A stretch of DNA of 64,000 nucleotides from Pseudomonadota bacterium. Its GTDB lineage: Bacteria > Pseudomonadota > Gammaproteobacteria > Burkholderiales > JAJZQI01. The notes below the pieces were generated by a model. The model saw only the letters and a program-made list of their open reading frames with translations. It ran no database searches and was not told the DNA's origin. Shown piece by piece: positions 8,619 through 17,517 of this stretch. The stretch spans positions 1 through 64,000 of the forward strand of contig JAJZQI010000014.1 in NCBI GenBank assembly GCA_021851875.1, written 5' to 3'. Each line of letters starts with the position of its first letter. Within the stretch, counting starts at the first letter, position 1. Made by a program: the position numbers and the translations under genes.

Positions 8619-9067
8619 TCGCCCCACACGTCGCTGACAGAAATATAACCGTTCACACCGTCGCGATGATGGACCTTGACCCAACCGGCCGGCGCGCCGT
8701 CCAGCCGATCCAGCACCACATCCTGAGCCACCCTCAGCACAACGGATGCATTGCTGTCGGGTGACTGGCGAATCATGCCCACCTGAGCCGTGACGACCAC
8801 GGTACGCTGGGTGCTGAGCGATTTGGCCTGAATCCAGGCCAGCGCGCCTTTGCTGTCCCTCACCTTGGTCCAGCCGCTCAGATCAACCACCACCTCGACC
8901 GGAAAGCCCGCGCTGACCACATAGAGTTTCTTGCCGGCCAGCGCGGGACTGTCATACAGCACCGCCGGAGCAGCCACGGAGCGATACTCCAGCGCCTGGG
9001 CTGCCGCGGGCAAAACCGCCAGCAGCAGCGTCAGCGCCATAAGCGGATAACGCTTAATGGCTGGCAC
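8615..9067 (-). CDS. secreted protein with bacterial SH3 domains
   Basis: An exported protein of about 150 residues with a signal peptide ([21 protein letters not shown]) and two SH3b-like segments typified by [18 protein letters not shown] and [15 protein letters not shown]. Such domains usually bind cell wall; no catalytic domain is present. I prefer the GTG at 9067, which overlaps the end of secB and gives a signal peptide with Lys-Arg before the hydrophobic core. The ATG at 9040 would remove the positive charges. Neither start has a clear ribosome site, so coupling to secB is likely. The same type of protein sits in this operon position in other betaproteobacteria. Confidence 0.8.
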   Translation of the reverse strand: MPAIKRYPLMALTLLLAVLPAAAQALEYRSVAAPAVLYDSPALAGKKLYVVSAGFPVEVVVDLSGWTKVRDSKGALAWIQAKSLSTQRTVVVTAQVGMIRQSPDSNASVVLRVAQDVVLDRLDGAPAGWVKVHHRDGVNGYISVSDVWGE

Positions 9068-9494
9068 CTTCGGCCTGCGGCATTTGTTGCTGATACAGCG
9101 CCTCAAAGTTGATCGGGTTGAGCAATACCGGCGGGAAACCTGCGCGGGTGGTCATGTCGGACACCACTTCACGGGCATAGGGGAAAAGGATGTTGGGACA
9201 AGCGATGCCCAGCACCGGATCGATCTCTTCCTGCGGGATGCCGGCAATGCGGAAAATCCCCGCCTGCGCCACTTCATTCAGGAACATGACCTTGTCGCCC
9301 AATTTGGCGGTCACGGTCACGGTGACGGTGATATCGTAATAGTCCTCACCCATGGCGGAGCCTTCGGTATGCAGCTGCACGTCGATTTGCGGCGCTTCAC
9401 GCTCCAGGTAGATGGCGGGTGCATGCGGCACTTCCAGCGAGGCGTCCTTGAGGTAAATTTTTTCCAGGGCGAAAACAGGGGATTGTTCAGACAT
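9054..9494 (-). CDS. secB: protein-export chaperone SecB
   Basis: SecB keeps preproteins unfolded and delivers them to SecA. The protein of 146 residues contains typical SecB blocks: [39 protein letters not shown] and [11 protein letters not shown]. Length matches the family. It lies between trxC and gpsA in the same-strand run, consistent with co-transcription with glutaredoxin and thioredoxin. Confidence 0.97.
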   Translation of the reverse strand: MSEQSPVFALEKIYLKDASLEVPHAPAIYLEREAPQIDVQLHTEGSAMGEDYYDITVTVTVTAKLGDKVMFLNEVAQAGIFRIAGIPQEEIDPVLGIACPNILFPYAREVVSDMTTRAGFPPVLLNPINFEALYQQQMPQAEGASH

Positions 9495-9516
9495 TATCGA
9501 CTTTCATTAAGGACAG

Positions 9517-9948
9517 TTATAGTTTTGAGTTCAGCCAGCGGTTCAAGCCCGCCTGATCCTGCGCACCGGCCAGGCGGTCAAATTCCCGGCCGTTGCGGAA
9601 CAGCACAAGACTGGGAATGCTGCGGATGGCGTAGCGCGCGGCCAATTGCTGCTCGGCCTCGGTGTCCACCTTGGCGAAAAGCACGCGCGGACTCCACTCG
9701 GCGGCGGCTTTTTCGAACACCGGCGCCATCATGCGGCAAGGCCCGCACCAGGAAGCCCAGAAATCCACCAAAACCGGCAGCTCACTATTGGCGATCACCC
9801 GATCGAATTGCGCGGTGGTCAGGTTGACCGGCTTACCCGGCAACAGCGGCGCTTTGCATTTGCCGCACTTGGGTCCGTCGGTCAGACGTTCCTGCGGCAC
9901 CCGGTTTACAGCACCACAAGCCGTACATGCCAGGTTCAGCGTCGCCAT
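9517..9948 (-). CDS. trxC: thioredoxin 2 with N-terminal zinc ribbon
   Basis: A cytoplasmic disulfide reductase of 143 residues. Two CxxC pairs (Cys8/11 and Cys28/31) form the N-terminal zinc site that distinguishes TrxC from TrxA. The active site is WCGPC (Cys68, Cys71), followed by the cis-proline segment SIPSLVLF. It begins immediately upstream of the secB gene and one base after the grxC stop. In related bacteria trxC is induced by peroxide; no OxyR site is visible here because the genes are packed. Confidence 0.95.
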   Translation of the reverse strand: MATLNLACTACGAVNRVPQERLTDGPKCGKCKAPLLPGKPVNLTTAQFDRVIANSELPVLVDFWASWCGPCRMMAPVFEKAAAEWSPRVLFAKVDTEAEQQLAARYAIRSIPSLVLFRNGREFDRLAGAQDQAGLNRWLNSKL

Positions 9949-10206
9949 TCAACCCTCCAGCAAGGCATCCAGCTTGCCGGCCCGATCCAGCGCCGACAAA
10001 TCATCGTAACCGCCGACATGCGTATCGCCGATATAGATCTGCGGCACAGTCCGGCGGCCGGTTTTATGCATCATTTCCATGCGTCGCTCAGGCTGCAGGT
10101 CGACGCGGATTTTTTCGATATCTTCCACCCCCTTGATCAGCAGCAGCTTTTCCGCCATGACGCAGTAGGGGCAAACACCCGTCGCATACATCACAACCTT
10201 GGGCAT
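9949..10206 (-). CDS. grxC: glutaredoxin 3
   Basis: A glutathione-dependent disulfide reductase of 85 residues with the active site CPYC (Cys12, Cys15), the TVPQIYIG cis-proline loop and the GGYDDL glutathione-binding motif. The ATG at 10206 is one base after the rhodanese stop. Its place between rhodanese and trxC fits a thiol-handling operon. Confidence 0.96.
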   Translation of the reverse strand: MPKVVMYATGVCPYCVMAEKLLLIKGVEDIEKIRVDLQPERRMEMMHKTGRRTVPQIYIGDTHVGGYDDLSALDRAGKLDALLEG

Positions 10207-10207
10207 C

Positions 10208-10615
10208 TTATTTCTCCACCGGCAGACTGGCCTGCTCCCAGGCGATGATCCCGCCGCGCAGGTTAAACACATTGAACCCGGCCTTGCTCAGAGTACCACA
10301 AGCACTGGCGGAACGGGCACCGCTACGGCAGTTCACCACAATCGGGCGCCCCTTGAATTGCGCCAGCTCGGACAGGCGACCGGCCAGTTGGCTCAGCGGG
10401 ATATGGCGCGCATTCGGAATGTGTCCGGCGCGGTATTCGTTGTCTTCCCGGACATCGAGTACCAGAGCGTCCTCGCGGTTGATTTTCTGCACCGCCTCAG
10501 CCGGCTGCACTTCACCGACACCGCTTACGCGGCGGGAAATACTCGGCCAAATCAGCATGAACGCCGCAGTCAGCGCAATCAGAATCAGCCAGAAATTATT
10601 TTGCACGAACGACAC
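10208..10615 (-). CDS. membrane-anchored rhodanese-domain protein
   Basis: A sulfurtransferase-like protein of 135 residues. One membrane helix (about 8-26) is followed by a single rhodanese domain with the conserved DVREDNEYRAGHIPNA and the active-site loop CRSGARS (Cys96). It overlaps the preceding O-antigen-ligase-type gene by 20 bases and leads into grxC. Single-domain membrane rhodaneses of this kind (YibN-like) lie next to grxC and secB in many proteobacteria; a persulfide carrier role is plausible. Confidence 0.9.
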   Translation of the reverse strand: MSFVQNNFWLILIALTAAFMLIWPSISRRVSGVGEVQPAEAVQKINREDALVLDVREDNEYRAGHIPNARHIPLSQLAGRLSELAQFKGRPIVVNCRSGARSASACGTLSKAGFNVFNLRGGIIAWEQASLPVEK

Positions 10616-12380
10616 TTGCTTTTTTCTCCATTAACAATTGGGTTGCATAGGCTGCCAAAGCCGCCAGCCTGGGTTCATCTTCGGACTGCTCAAGCAGACG
10701 CTGCTGAACGGCCGGAAGATCCCGCGGGTACGATACCGAGGCCAGCCGCAGCTGGCGCTCGGCCTGAGCCTCCGCACCGGCGAGCGCCAGCAGGGCTGCC
10801 TGCTTGTATACGACCGTATTGGTCGGCGCAAATTCCTCGGCCGACTGCATAAACTCAACCTTGGTCCGCACATCCTTGTTTTCAACCTCGACCATGCCCG
10901 TATAGATCTGATCGACATAGGGTGCCAACAGGGAGTTTTCACGGACCCGCCGCAAACCGTTCAGGTAATCTTCCCGCTGCTTCGCGTTGAACGAGGCAAT
11001 ATGATAACGCTTTGCCGTCAGCTCTTCCAAGACACGGTCGTACACCATCAGGTTTGCCAAGGCATAGCCGGCCGACAGCAAAATGAGCCACAGCGCCAAA
11101 CGCCCCAGCCGGCTCAGCCGCACCCGCAGCCGCTGCGGATCGCCATAGCCCAGCCAGAACGCCGTCAAACCCAGGAAGAAGGTGTACCACATCGGGTATT
11201 CCAGCAGGGCATGAATCCCCTCCACCGCCAGCAGCATCAGCAGCCAGAGCCGCGCGGGCGTCCATGGCTGACGCACGTAGGCCCACACCCAAGTAAGCGC
11301 GGAAATCACCAGCAGCAGCCCGGCAAAAATACCCAGCTCGGCCAGCAACATCAGCACGATGTCATGCGCATTGGTGAAATACACCCCGGTTTCCACCCGC
11401 TGACCGACCGTGTCGCCCAGCAGAAAATGCTGCCAGGCAAATTGACCGACCCCCGCCCCGAGCCAGGGGTGATGCAGGAAGATTTCCTTCCCCACCGTCC
11501 ACAGCTGCGCCCGCGGACTGGCTCCGCCCACCCGGTCCCCGATCTTTTCCTGAATGGTATAGGAGGCAACGCCAGCCCAGTCGGACACGATACTGCCGAG
11601 ATATTGCATTAATACGAAACCGGCCAGGAAAAACACGGTGATCGCCAGCAGACGGTTACCGGTATCGCGGTCGCGCAACCGGTAAATGGCCGCCATGACA
11701 ATAAAAGCGGCGATGTAAAACCAGGCGGTGCGCGAGGCGGACAAACCGATCACAAACAGCAACAGCAGCGACGCCGCAACCCAGACCAGCAGCCCCTGCG
11801 GATAGCGCAGCCACAACCAGGCCACCGCCACCAGACCGAGCGAAGAATAATTGGCGAAGTGGTTGTGCTGCGCCAGGTTGCCATACACCTCGGGCGCCAC
11901 CTTGCTCATGATCATGCCGTTAAACGGCGTGGGGATATGAAAATGCTGGATCAGACCGGTCAGCGCCGACAACAGCGCCCCCGCCAGCAAAAAGGCCGAG
12001 AGCACGGTGGCCAGCCGCTCTTCGTCCACCTGTTGCCGCAAGGTGGCGCCCAACGCCATGAGCAGGGCCGCCCACAACAGATACAGCGCAAACAGAAAGT
12101 AACTCTGCGGATAATTGATCGAATACAGATTCAGCTGCAGCAGCACCAGCAGCAGCAAACCGGTCGGCAGGACAAAACGGTAGGGCAGCGAAAAATCACG
12201 CCACAAATCACGCTGCAGCAGCGGCACCAGCGCCAGGACGCCGAGCAAGGCCGCCCACCATTCACTGTGAAAACTGGCTATCGGATAGCGGTGCCGAGAA
12301 ACAAGAAACGGGATGACGGCCAGCAGGCCGACCAGCCACAAACTGATTGTGGCCGGCGTCAAGGCAGTGCGTTTTAGCAT
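10596..12380 (-). CDS. O-antigen ligase/polymerase-type membrane protein (PglL-like, Wzy_C)
   Basis: A protein of 594 residues with at least ten hydrophobic segments and a C-terminal soluble tail rich in helical repeats. It carries the PglL-type motif NLAQHNHFANYSSLG and the Wzy_C signature of a large periplasmic loop, HPWLGAGVGQFAW followed by NAHDIVLMLLAELG. Such proteins join or transfer lipid-linked oligosaccharides, either to lipid A core (ligase), between O-units (polymerase) or to pilin serine (PglL/PilO). The AQHNH motif favours an O-oligosaccharyltransferase. It overlaps genes on both sides, an odd partner for thiol-redox genes. Confidence 0.82.
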   Translation of the reverse strand: MLKRTALTPATISLWLVGLLAVIPFLVSRHRYPIASFHSEWWAALLGVLALVPLLQRDLWRDFSLPYRFVLPTGLLLLVLLQLNLYSINYPQSYFLFALYLLWAALLMALGATLRQQVDEERLATVLSAFLLAGALLSALTGLIQHFHIPTPFNGMIMSKVAPEVYGNLAQHNHFANYSSLGLVAVAWLWLRYPQGLLVWVAASLLLLFVIGLSASRTAWFYIAAFIVMAAIYRLRDRDTGNRLLAITVFFLAGFVLMQYLGSIVSDWAGVASYTIQEKIGDRVGGASPRAQLWTVGKEIFLHHPWLGAGVGQFAWQHFLLGDTVGQRVETGVYFTNAHDIVLMLLAELGIFAGLLLVISALTWVWAYVRQPWTPARLWLLMLLAVEGIHALLEYPMWYTFFLGLTAFWLGYGDPQRLRVRLSRLGRLALWLILLSAGYALANLMVYDRVLEELTAKRYHIASFNAKQREDYLNGLRRVRENSLLAPYVDQIYTGMVEVENKDVRTKVEFMQSAEEFAPTNTVVYKQAALLALAGAEAQAERQLRLASVSYPRDLPAVQQRLLEQSEDEPRLAALAAYATQLLMEKKASVVRAK

Positions 12381-12592
12381 GTACCACAGGATTCCGGCAC
12401 GCCGAGTTTTTTCAGAATCCTATCCAGCGGACAGAAGTTGGTGAAACCGCTTTGCAGCAGATTGAAGCCGACAAAGGCGGTAAACCACAGCCAGTAATGG
12501 CTGACAAACAGCGGACTGCCTTCGACTCCGAGCGCCAGCGAGAGCAGCACGAAGAATCCGGCGACGATTCGAACGATGCGATTGACTGTCAT
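12374..12592 (-). CDS. DUF2892 (YgaP-type transmembrane) small membrane protein
   Basis: A protein of 72 residues with two membrane helices and the DUF2892 signature LLQSGFTNFCPLDRILKKLG. DUF2892 also forms the membrane part of the rhodanese YgaP. It ends in two further cysteines (ESCGTC). It overlaps the RND permease stop by four bases and the next gene by seven, so it is translated as part of the ArsR-RND unit. The pairing of DUF2892 with sulfur-related transporters suggests a role in sulfane sulfur handling, but this is inferred. Confidence 0.85.
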   Translation of the reverse strand: MTVNRIVRIVAGFFVLLSLALGVEGSPLFVSHYWLWFTAFVGFNLLQSGFTNFCPLDRILKKLGVPESCGTC

Positions 12593-15500
12593 GATTTTTC
12601 CTTATGCAAGTGTGAAGCGTCTATTTTCTTGTACATTGCCGCGTAATACAACACCGGAATCACCACCAGCGTCAGCAAGGTGGACACCAGAATACCGAAT
12701 ATCAGCGAAATTGCCAGCCCGTTGAAGATCGGATCATCCAGAATGAAGAAGGCGCCCAGCATGGCCGCCAGCCCGGTCAGAACAATCGGTTTCGCCCGTG
12801 TTGCGCCGGAGCGGATGACCGCCTCGGCAAACGGAATGCCCTCGGCCACCTGCAGATTGATGAAATCGACCAGCAGAATCGAGTTGCGCACGATAATGCC
12901 GGCCAGCGCGATCATGCCGATCATCGACGTAGCGGTAAACTGCGCTCCCAGCAGCGCATGCCCGGGCATCACGCCGATAATGGTCAGTGGAATGGGCGCC
13001 ATGATCACCAGCGGCACCAGGTAGGAGCCGAACTGCGCCACCACCAGCAGGTAGATCAGGATCAGCCCCACGGCATAAGCCAGCCCCATGTCGCGGAAAG
13101 TCTCATAGGTCACCTGCCATTCGCCGTCCCACTTGATGCTGTAGTTGCGCCAGACGGTCTCCGGCTGGGAAATGAACGTCTCGCCCAGCACCCCGCCCTG
13201 CGGCAGCTTCAGGCCTTCTGTCCGCTTGCGGATATCGAACATGCCATACAACGGACTGTCCAGCTTGCCGGCCATGTCGCCCTCGACGAACACCACCGGC
13301 AGCAGGTCCTTGTGATAAATCGTGTTCTCACGCTTCACATCGAGCACCTGCAGCACTTCCGACAAGGGAATGTCGCGCCCGTCGCGGGATTTGACGGTCA
13401 GCGACAGCAACGCCCGCAGGTCGTTTTTGCGCACATTGTCCAGCTTCAGCCGGACCGGCATTTCATATTTGTTGTTGCCGCTGTGAATCGGCGTCACATC
13501 CTCGCCGCCCAGGCCGACTTTCATCACATCGACGATATCTTTCTGCGCCACGCCGAGCAGCGCAGCCTTCTGCTGCATCACCCGCAGCAGAAAACGCGGG
13601 GCGACGGCATCAACCGTATCGTCGATGGCCACAATGTCGGGCGTCCCGGCAAAGGCCTGACGCACCTCCTTGGCCACCTGGATCTGACCGGTATAGTCCG
13701 GCCCATACACCTCCGCCACGATAGGCGACAGCACCGGCGGCCCCGGCGGCACCTCCACCACCTTCACCACCGCACCGTACTTGCGTCCGATCGCCTCGAT
13801 GGCCGGCCGGACGGACTGGGCTATCTCATGGCTCTTGCGGCTGCGCAGGTGCTTATCGGCCAGATTCACCTGGAAATCGCCCAGCTCGCTGCCGCTGCGC
13901 AGGTAGTATTGCCGCACCAGGCCGTTGAAGTTGATCGGCGAAGAAATGCCCACATAGGCCTCGTAATCGGTCACTTCAGCCAGCGTATTGAGCACCCCGC
14001 CGATTTCGTGCATCACCTTGGCGGTCTGTTCCAGCGGCGTACCGACCGGCATATCGACCACCACCTGAAACTCCGATTTATTGTCGAACGGCAGCATTTT
14101 CAGCACCACCAGCTTGACCACCGCCAGCGAGATGGCCAGCAGGATCGCCACCAGAATGCCCAGCCAAAGCTTGCGCCGATTGGCCCTCCCCTGCGAACTT
14201 GTCAGGAATGGGGTCAACAGACGGCGGAAAAACGGCAGCAGCTTGTCGCCGCCTTCCGCCTGCTGGTGCCCGCCGGAGCGGCCCAACAGCTTGTAGGCCA
14301 GCCAGGGCGTGACGATGAAGGCAATGGCCAGCGACAGCAGCATGCCGATGCTGGCGTTGATGGGAATCGGACTCATGTAGGGTCCCATCAGCCCGCTGAC
14401 GAAGGCCATCGGCAGCAGCGCGGCAATAACGGTCAGGGTCGCCAGGATGGTCGGCCCGCCCACCTCATCGACCGCGCGGGGAATGATCGCCAGCAGGCCA
14501 TCGTGGTCAAGCTGCATGCGGCGGTGGATGTTCTCCACCACCACAATCGCATCGTCCACCAGGATGCCGATGGAAAATATCAGCGCAAACAGCGACACCC
14601 GGTTGAGCGTAAACCCCCAGGCCCACGATGCGAACAGCGTCACCGCCAGGGTCAGCAATACGGCCGTACCGACGATCAAGGCCTCGCGCTTGCCCAGCGC
14701 AAACAGCACCAGCACCACCACCGAGGCGGTGGCGAACATCAGTTTATGAATCAGCTTCTCGGCCTTGTCGTTGGCGGTTGCGCCATAATTGCGGGTTTCG
14801 GTCACGCGCACGCCTTCGGGAATGACGGTTCCGCGCAGCTGCTGCAGCCGCTCGGCCACCGCCTCAGCCACCTTGACGGCGTTCTCGCCCGGCTTTTTCG
14901 AAATCGCCAGCGTCACCGCCGGAAACTCGCCATGTCTGGCCACCTGCTTGTCATGCCCCCCGGCCGGCCCCAGCCCCAACCAGACATAATGATCCGGCTG
15001 ATCCGCGCCTTCGCGCACCTCGGCGATATCGTGCATGAACACCGGTCTGCCGTTCTGCACGCCCACCACCAGATTGCTGACATCGCGCACGCTCTGCAGG
15101 AAACTGCCGGTTTCGACCAGCACCTCTTCCCGCCCGTTGACCAACTTGCCGGACGGCTGCGAGGCATTGGACAACTGCAGGGCATCGCGGATGTCCTGCG
15201 CCGTCAGATGATAGGCCAGCAAACGTTCCGGATCGAGCAGCACCTGCACCACCTGCTTCATGCCGCCAACCGTGTAGACCTCCCGGGTGCCCGGGATGCG
15301 CTTGAGATCGACTTCCATGGCATGCGCCACATGCTGCAGATCAAACGCCGAACGCGCGGGGTCCAGCGTCCACAGCGTCAGCGTGACAATCGGCACGTCG
15401 TCGATACCGATCGGCTTGATGACGGGATCCTGCACGCCCAGATTGGGCGCCACCCAGTCACGGTTGGCCTGAATGGTGTCATACAGGCGCACCAGCGCCT

Positions 15501-15822
15501 GTATGCGGTCTTCGCCCACCTTGTACTGCACGGTCAGAACCGCCATTCCCGGTTTGGAAACGGAATAGATGTGATCGATACCGGAAATCTGCGACAGCAC
15601 CTGTTCGGCCGGGGTTGCCACCAGCGACTCGACATCCTTGGCCGACGCGCCCGGGAAGGGAATATAGACATTGGCCATGGTGACGTTGATCTGCGGTTCT
15701 TCCTCCCGCGGCGTCACCATGATGGCAAACAGTCCCAGCAAAAAACCCACCAGCGCGATCAGCGGGGTGATCTGGGACGTCAAAAAGGCTTTGGCGATAC
15801 GCCCGGAAATGCCCATGGACAC
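12589..15822 (-). CDS. RND-family efflux transporter permease
   Basis: An inner-membrane proton antiporter of 1077 residues, the usual size of an RND pump. It shows the family N-terminus, the proton-relay pair in TM4 (SIGILVDDAIVVVEN, two adjacent Asp as in AcrB-type pumps) and the TM11-12 region LTLVVIPVLYYAAMYKK. It begins two bases after the adaptor gene. No outer-membrane TolC partner lies in the operon, so it must share one. The substrate is not predictable; the regulator suggests thiol or sulfur stress. Confidence 0.93.
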   Translation of the reverse strand: MSMGISGRIAKAFLTSQITPLIALVGFLLGLFAIMVTPREEEPQINVTMANVYIPFPGASAKDVESLVATPAEQVLSQISGIDHIYSVSKPGMAVLTVQYKVGEDRIQALVRLYDTIQANRDWVAPNLGVQDPVIKPIGIDDVPIVTLTLWTLDPARSAFDLQHVAHAMEVDLKRIPGTREVYTVGGMKQVVQVLLDPERLLAYHLTAQDIRDALQLSNASQPSGKLVNGREEVLVETGSFLQSVRDVSNLVVGVQNGRPVFMHDIAEVREGADQPDHYVWLGLGPAGGHDKQVARHGEFPAVTLAISKKPGENAVKVAEAVAERLQQLRGTVIPEGVRVTETRNYGATANDKAEKLIHKLMFATASVVVLVLFALGKREALIVGTAVLLTLAVTLFASWAWGFTLNRVSLFALIFSIGILVDDAIVVVENIHRRMQLDHDGLLAIIPRAVDEVGGPTILATLTVIAALLPMAFVSGLMGPYMSPIPINASIGMLLSLAIAFIVTPWLAYKLLGRSGGHQQAEGGDKLLPFFRRLLTPFLTSSQGRANRRKLWLGILVAILLAISLAVVKLVVLKMLPFDNKSEFQVVVDMPVGTPLEQTAKVMHEIGGVLNTLAEVTDYEAYVGISSPINFNGLVRQYYLRSGSELGDFQVNLADKHLRSRKSHEIAQSVRPAIEAIGRKYGAVVKVVEVPPGPPVLSPIVAEVYGPDYTGQIQVAKEVRQAFAGTPDIVAIDDTVDAVAPRFLLRVMQQKAALLGVAQKDIVDVMKVGLGGEDVTPIHSGNNKYEMPVRLKLDNVRKNDLRALLSLTVKSRDGRDIPLSEVLQVLDVKRENTIYHKDLLPVVFVEGDMAGKLDSPLYGMFDIRKRTEGLKLPQGGVLGETFISQPETVWRNYSIKWDGEWQVTYETFRDMGLAYAVGLILIYLLVVAQFGSYLVPLVIMAPIPLTIIGVMPGHALLGAQFTATSMIGMIALAGIIVRNSILLVDFINLQVAEGIPFAEAVIRSGATRAKPIVLTGLAAMLGAFFILDDPIFNGLAISLIFGILVSTLLTLVVIPVLYYAAMYKKIDASHLHKEKS

Positions 15823-15824
15823 CC

Positions 15825-16829
15825 CTACTCCGTTCCGCTTTTAGCCAGACCCGCCTCTACCGCGGCTTTGACAGGGTCCAGCGCAACCCGCTCCCCGTCG
15901 GCCAAACCGGCCAGCACCTCAACCTCGCCGCCGGCCACCGGCTCACCCAAACGCACCTGCCGCAGGTGCAGCTTGTTCTGCGCATCCGCCACGTACACGG
16001 CGGTCAGTTCGCTGCGGCGCAGGATGGCCGCTGCCGGCACCAGCAGCTTGCGTACCGTGCCGACGCTGAACCAGGCCCGCGCACTCATTCCCGGAGCCAG
16101 CAGCGGATCGCTCGGCAAATTGATGCGCACGGTGCTGGTATGCGAGCGCGGATCGAGGGCCGGCAGCACGGTAAACGACTTGCTGTCGAACCGCGCATTC
16201 AGCGCCGGAATCTCCACCGTCACACGGCTACCGGCCCGCGCCCCGGCCAACACCTTGGTCAGCTGGTACTGCGGCACCTCGGCCACCACCCGCATGCGGG
16301 TAGGGTCAAACAGGCTGAACAGGGGCGTTCCCTGGGTCGCCATATCCCCCACCTCGACCTGGCGCGAGGCGATGCGGCCCGCGTAGGGGGCGACAATGCG
16401 GGAATAACCGTGCACGGCGGATGTCTGACCGACGGCGGCCCGGGCGGCCAAATAATCGGCCTGCGCCTTGTCCACCGCAGCCTGACTGACGAATTTCTGC
16501 TGGAACAACTGCTGCGTGCGCTGATAGTTGAGACGGGCCGTATTGAGCTGCGCCTGTGCGCCGGAAAGCGCCGCGGCAGACTCGCCGGCATCGATCGTCA
16601 GCAGGAGCTGCCCCGCTTTGACGGTGTCGCCGCTGTCAGCCTTGAGCTCGACGACCCGTCCGGCCACCTGACTGGCCAAGACGGATTGGCGCACGGCCTC
16701 GACCTGCGCTTCGACCGAAACCGTCTCGTCGACATTGCGCAACTCCGCCTTGCCCGTGACGAACGACTGCGCCTGCGCGGCCAGCGCCAGCCCCCCGAGC
16801 ATGACCCCGATTAGAACCCTATGATCCAC
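15825..16829 (-). CDS. RND efflux periplasmic adaptor (membrane fusion protein)
   Basis: An adaptor of 334 residues linking the RND pump to an outer-membrane channel. It has a cleavable signal (LIGVMLGGLALAAQAQS), a split lipoyl/barrel-sandwich domain (VVELKADSGDTVKAGQLL and YAGRIASRQVEVGDMA), an alpha hairpin around residues 85-135 and a beta-barrel. There is no lipobox cysteine. First gene after the promoter at 16919-16946. Confidence 0.93.
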   Translation of the reverse strand: MDHRVLIGVMLGGLALAAQAQSFVTGKAELRNVDETVSVEAQVEAVRQSVLASQVAGRVVELKADSGDTVKAGQLLLTIDAGESAAALSGAQAQLNTARLNYQRTQQLFQQKFVSQAAVDKAQADYLAARAAVGQTSAVHGYSRIVAPYAGRIASRQVEVGDMATQGTPLFSLFDPTRMRVVAEVPQYQLTKVLAGARAGSRVTVEIPALNARFDSKSFTVLPALDPRSHTSTVRINLPSDPLLAPGMSARAWFSVGTVRKLLVPAAAILRRSELTAVYVADAQNKLHLRQVRLGEPVAGGEVEVLAGLADGERVALDPVKAAVEAGLAKSGTE

Positions 16830-16918
16830 AAGCGTGCCTCCAGTTAAGGCAAATTGTTAGTTTAAGCGTCTGGAAAATCTCTGCGGACAGTCCGTCCGGC
16901 AGATTGTTTCTGTTCTTT

Positions 16919-16946
16919 AATTTAAGTCTAGTTTTATTTTTGACAA
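16919..16946 (-). promoter_or_regulatory. promoter of the RND efflux operon
   Basis: Minus strand TTGTCA (16941-16946), 16-base spacer, TAAATT (16919-16924), in an AT-rich stretch. It lies about 90 bases upstream of the adaptor start codon. It would allow expression independent of the arsR promoter. Confidence 0.45.
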
Positions 16947-16967
16947 TTGCACAAATACAGTGCAGCA

Positions 16968-16987
16968 ACGGCCCGTGCAGGGGCCGT
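16968..16987 (-). terminator. GC hairpin after the ArsR-type gene, no U tract
   Basis: Perfect seven-base stem ACGGCCC/GGGCCGT with loop GTGCAG, 12 bases beyond the arsR stop. No T run follows on either strand, so it may be a pause, an mRNA-stabilising hairpin or a weak terminator. Confidence 0.35.
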
Positions 16988-16998
16988 CCGGCCATCCG

Positions 16999-17319
16999 TC
17001 AGCCTTTGGCAAAGCCGCAGAAAACATCGCGCATCATGCTGATCAGCTTGAGCGTGCGGGTATCGCCCACGCGATAAAACACGCGATTGGCATCCTTGCG
17101 GGTGCGCAACACGCCCTTATCGCGCAAAATTGCCAGATGCTGGGAAATATTGCTCTGGGATGTTCCGACTCGATCGACGATATCCTGCACGCTGACTTCA
17201 CGATCGCCCAGCACGCACAGAATCTTCAACCGCAAGGGGTGCGACATCGCCTTCATGGCGCGCGACGCCTGCTCGATATGCTCATCTCTGTCGATCAGTT
17301 CAATTTCATCCAAATCCAT
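16999..17319 (-). CDS. ArsR-family repressor of the SqrR/BigR persulfide-sensor type
   Basis: A winged-helix repressor of 106 residues. The start ATG at 17319 has GGAG five bases upstream. It contains exactly two cysteines, Cys35 (RLKILCVLGD) and Cys101 (MMRDVFCGF), 66 residues apart. SqrR (Cys41/Cys107) and BigR (Cys42/Cys108) also have a 66-residue spacing, with the cysteines at the same helix positions. In those proteins the pair forms a disulfide or polysulfide bridge that releases DNA. The recognition helix is TSQSNISQHLAILRDKG. It precedes the RND-DUF2892 genes on the same strand and probably represses them. No classic ArsR metal motif (ELCVCDL) is present. Confidence 0.88.
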   Translation of the reverse strand: MDLDEIELIDRDEHIEQASRAMKAMSHPLRLKILCVLGDREVSVQDIVDRVGTSQSNISQHLAILRDKGVLRTRKDANRVFYRVGDTRTLKLISMMRDVFCGFAKG

Positions 17320-17431
17320 ACTGCTCCATTCCTGTCCGATTCGGCCTGCAGCCAGGCGCATTTATCTGGAACCCGTCTTTGCCGGCTGCACCGGCTAAAA
17401 CGGGCTTGCAGAATTTATTTAAACAGATTCT

Positions 17432-17448
17432 AAAGCATGTAATGCTTT
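17432..17448. promoter_or_regulatory. palindrome upstream of the ArsR-type gene, candidate operator
   Basis: Perfect dyad AAAGCATGTAATGCTTT (seven-base arms around GTA) lies 113 bases upstream of the repressor start and 70 bases before gpmI, in an AT-rich intergenic region of 198 bases. Size and symmetry fit an ArsR-type site. No second identical copy was found before the RND adaptor. Confidence 0.4.
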
Positions 17449-17517
17449 TATCATCCGCATATATTAAAATAACACCATATTTACAAACAACAGCTTGACA
17501 CATTTTTTTACAAAACG

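Noticed and set aside
12958-16386. Very long open frame on the plus strand (over 1100 codons)
   Set aside because: It is antisense to the RND permease and adaptor, which have clear family motifs. The product is His/Gln/Arg-rich without any domain, typical of the shadow of a GC-rich gene.
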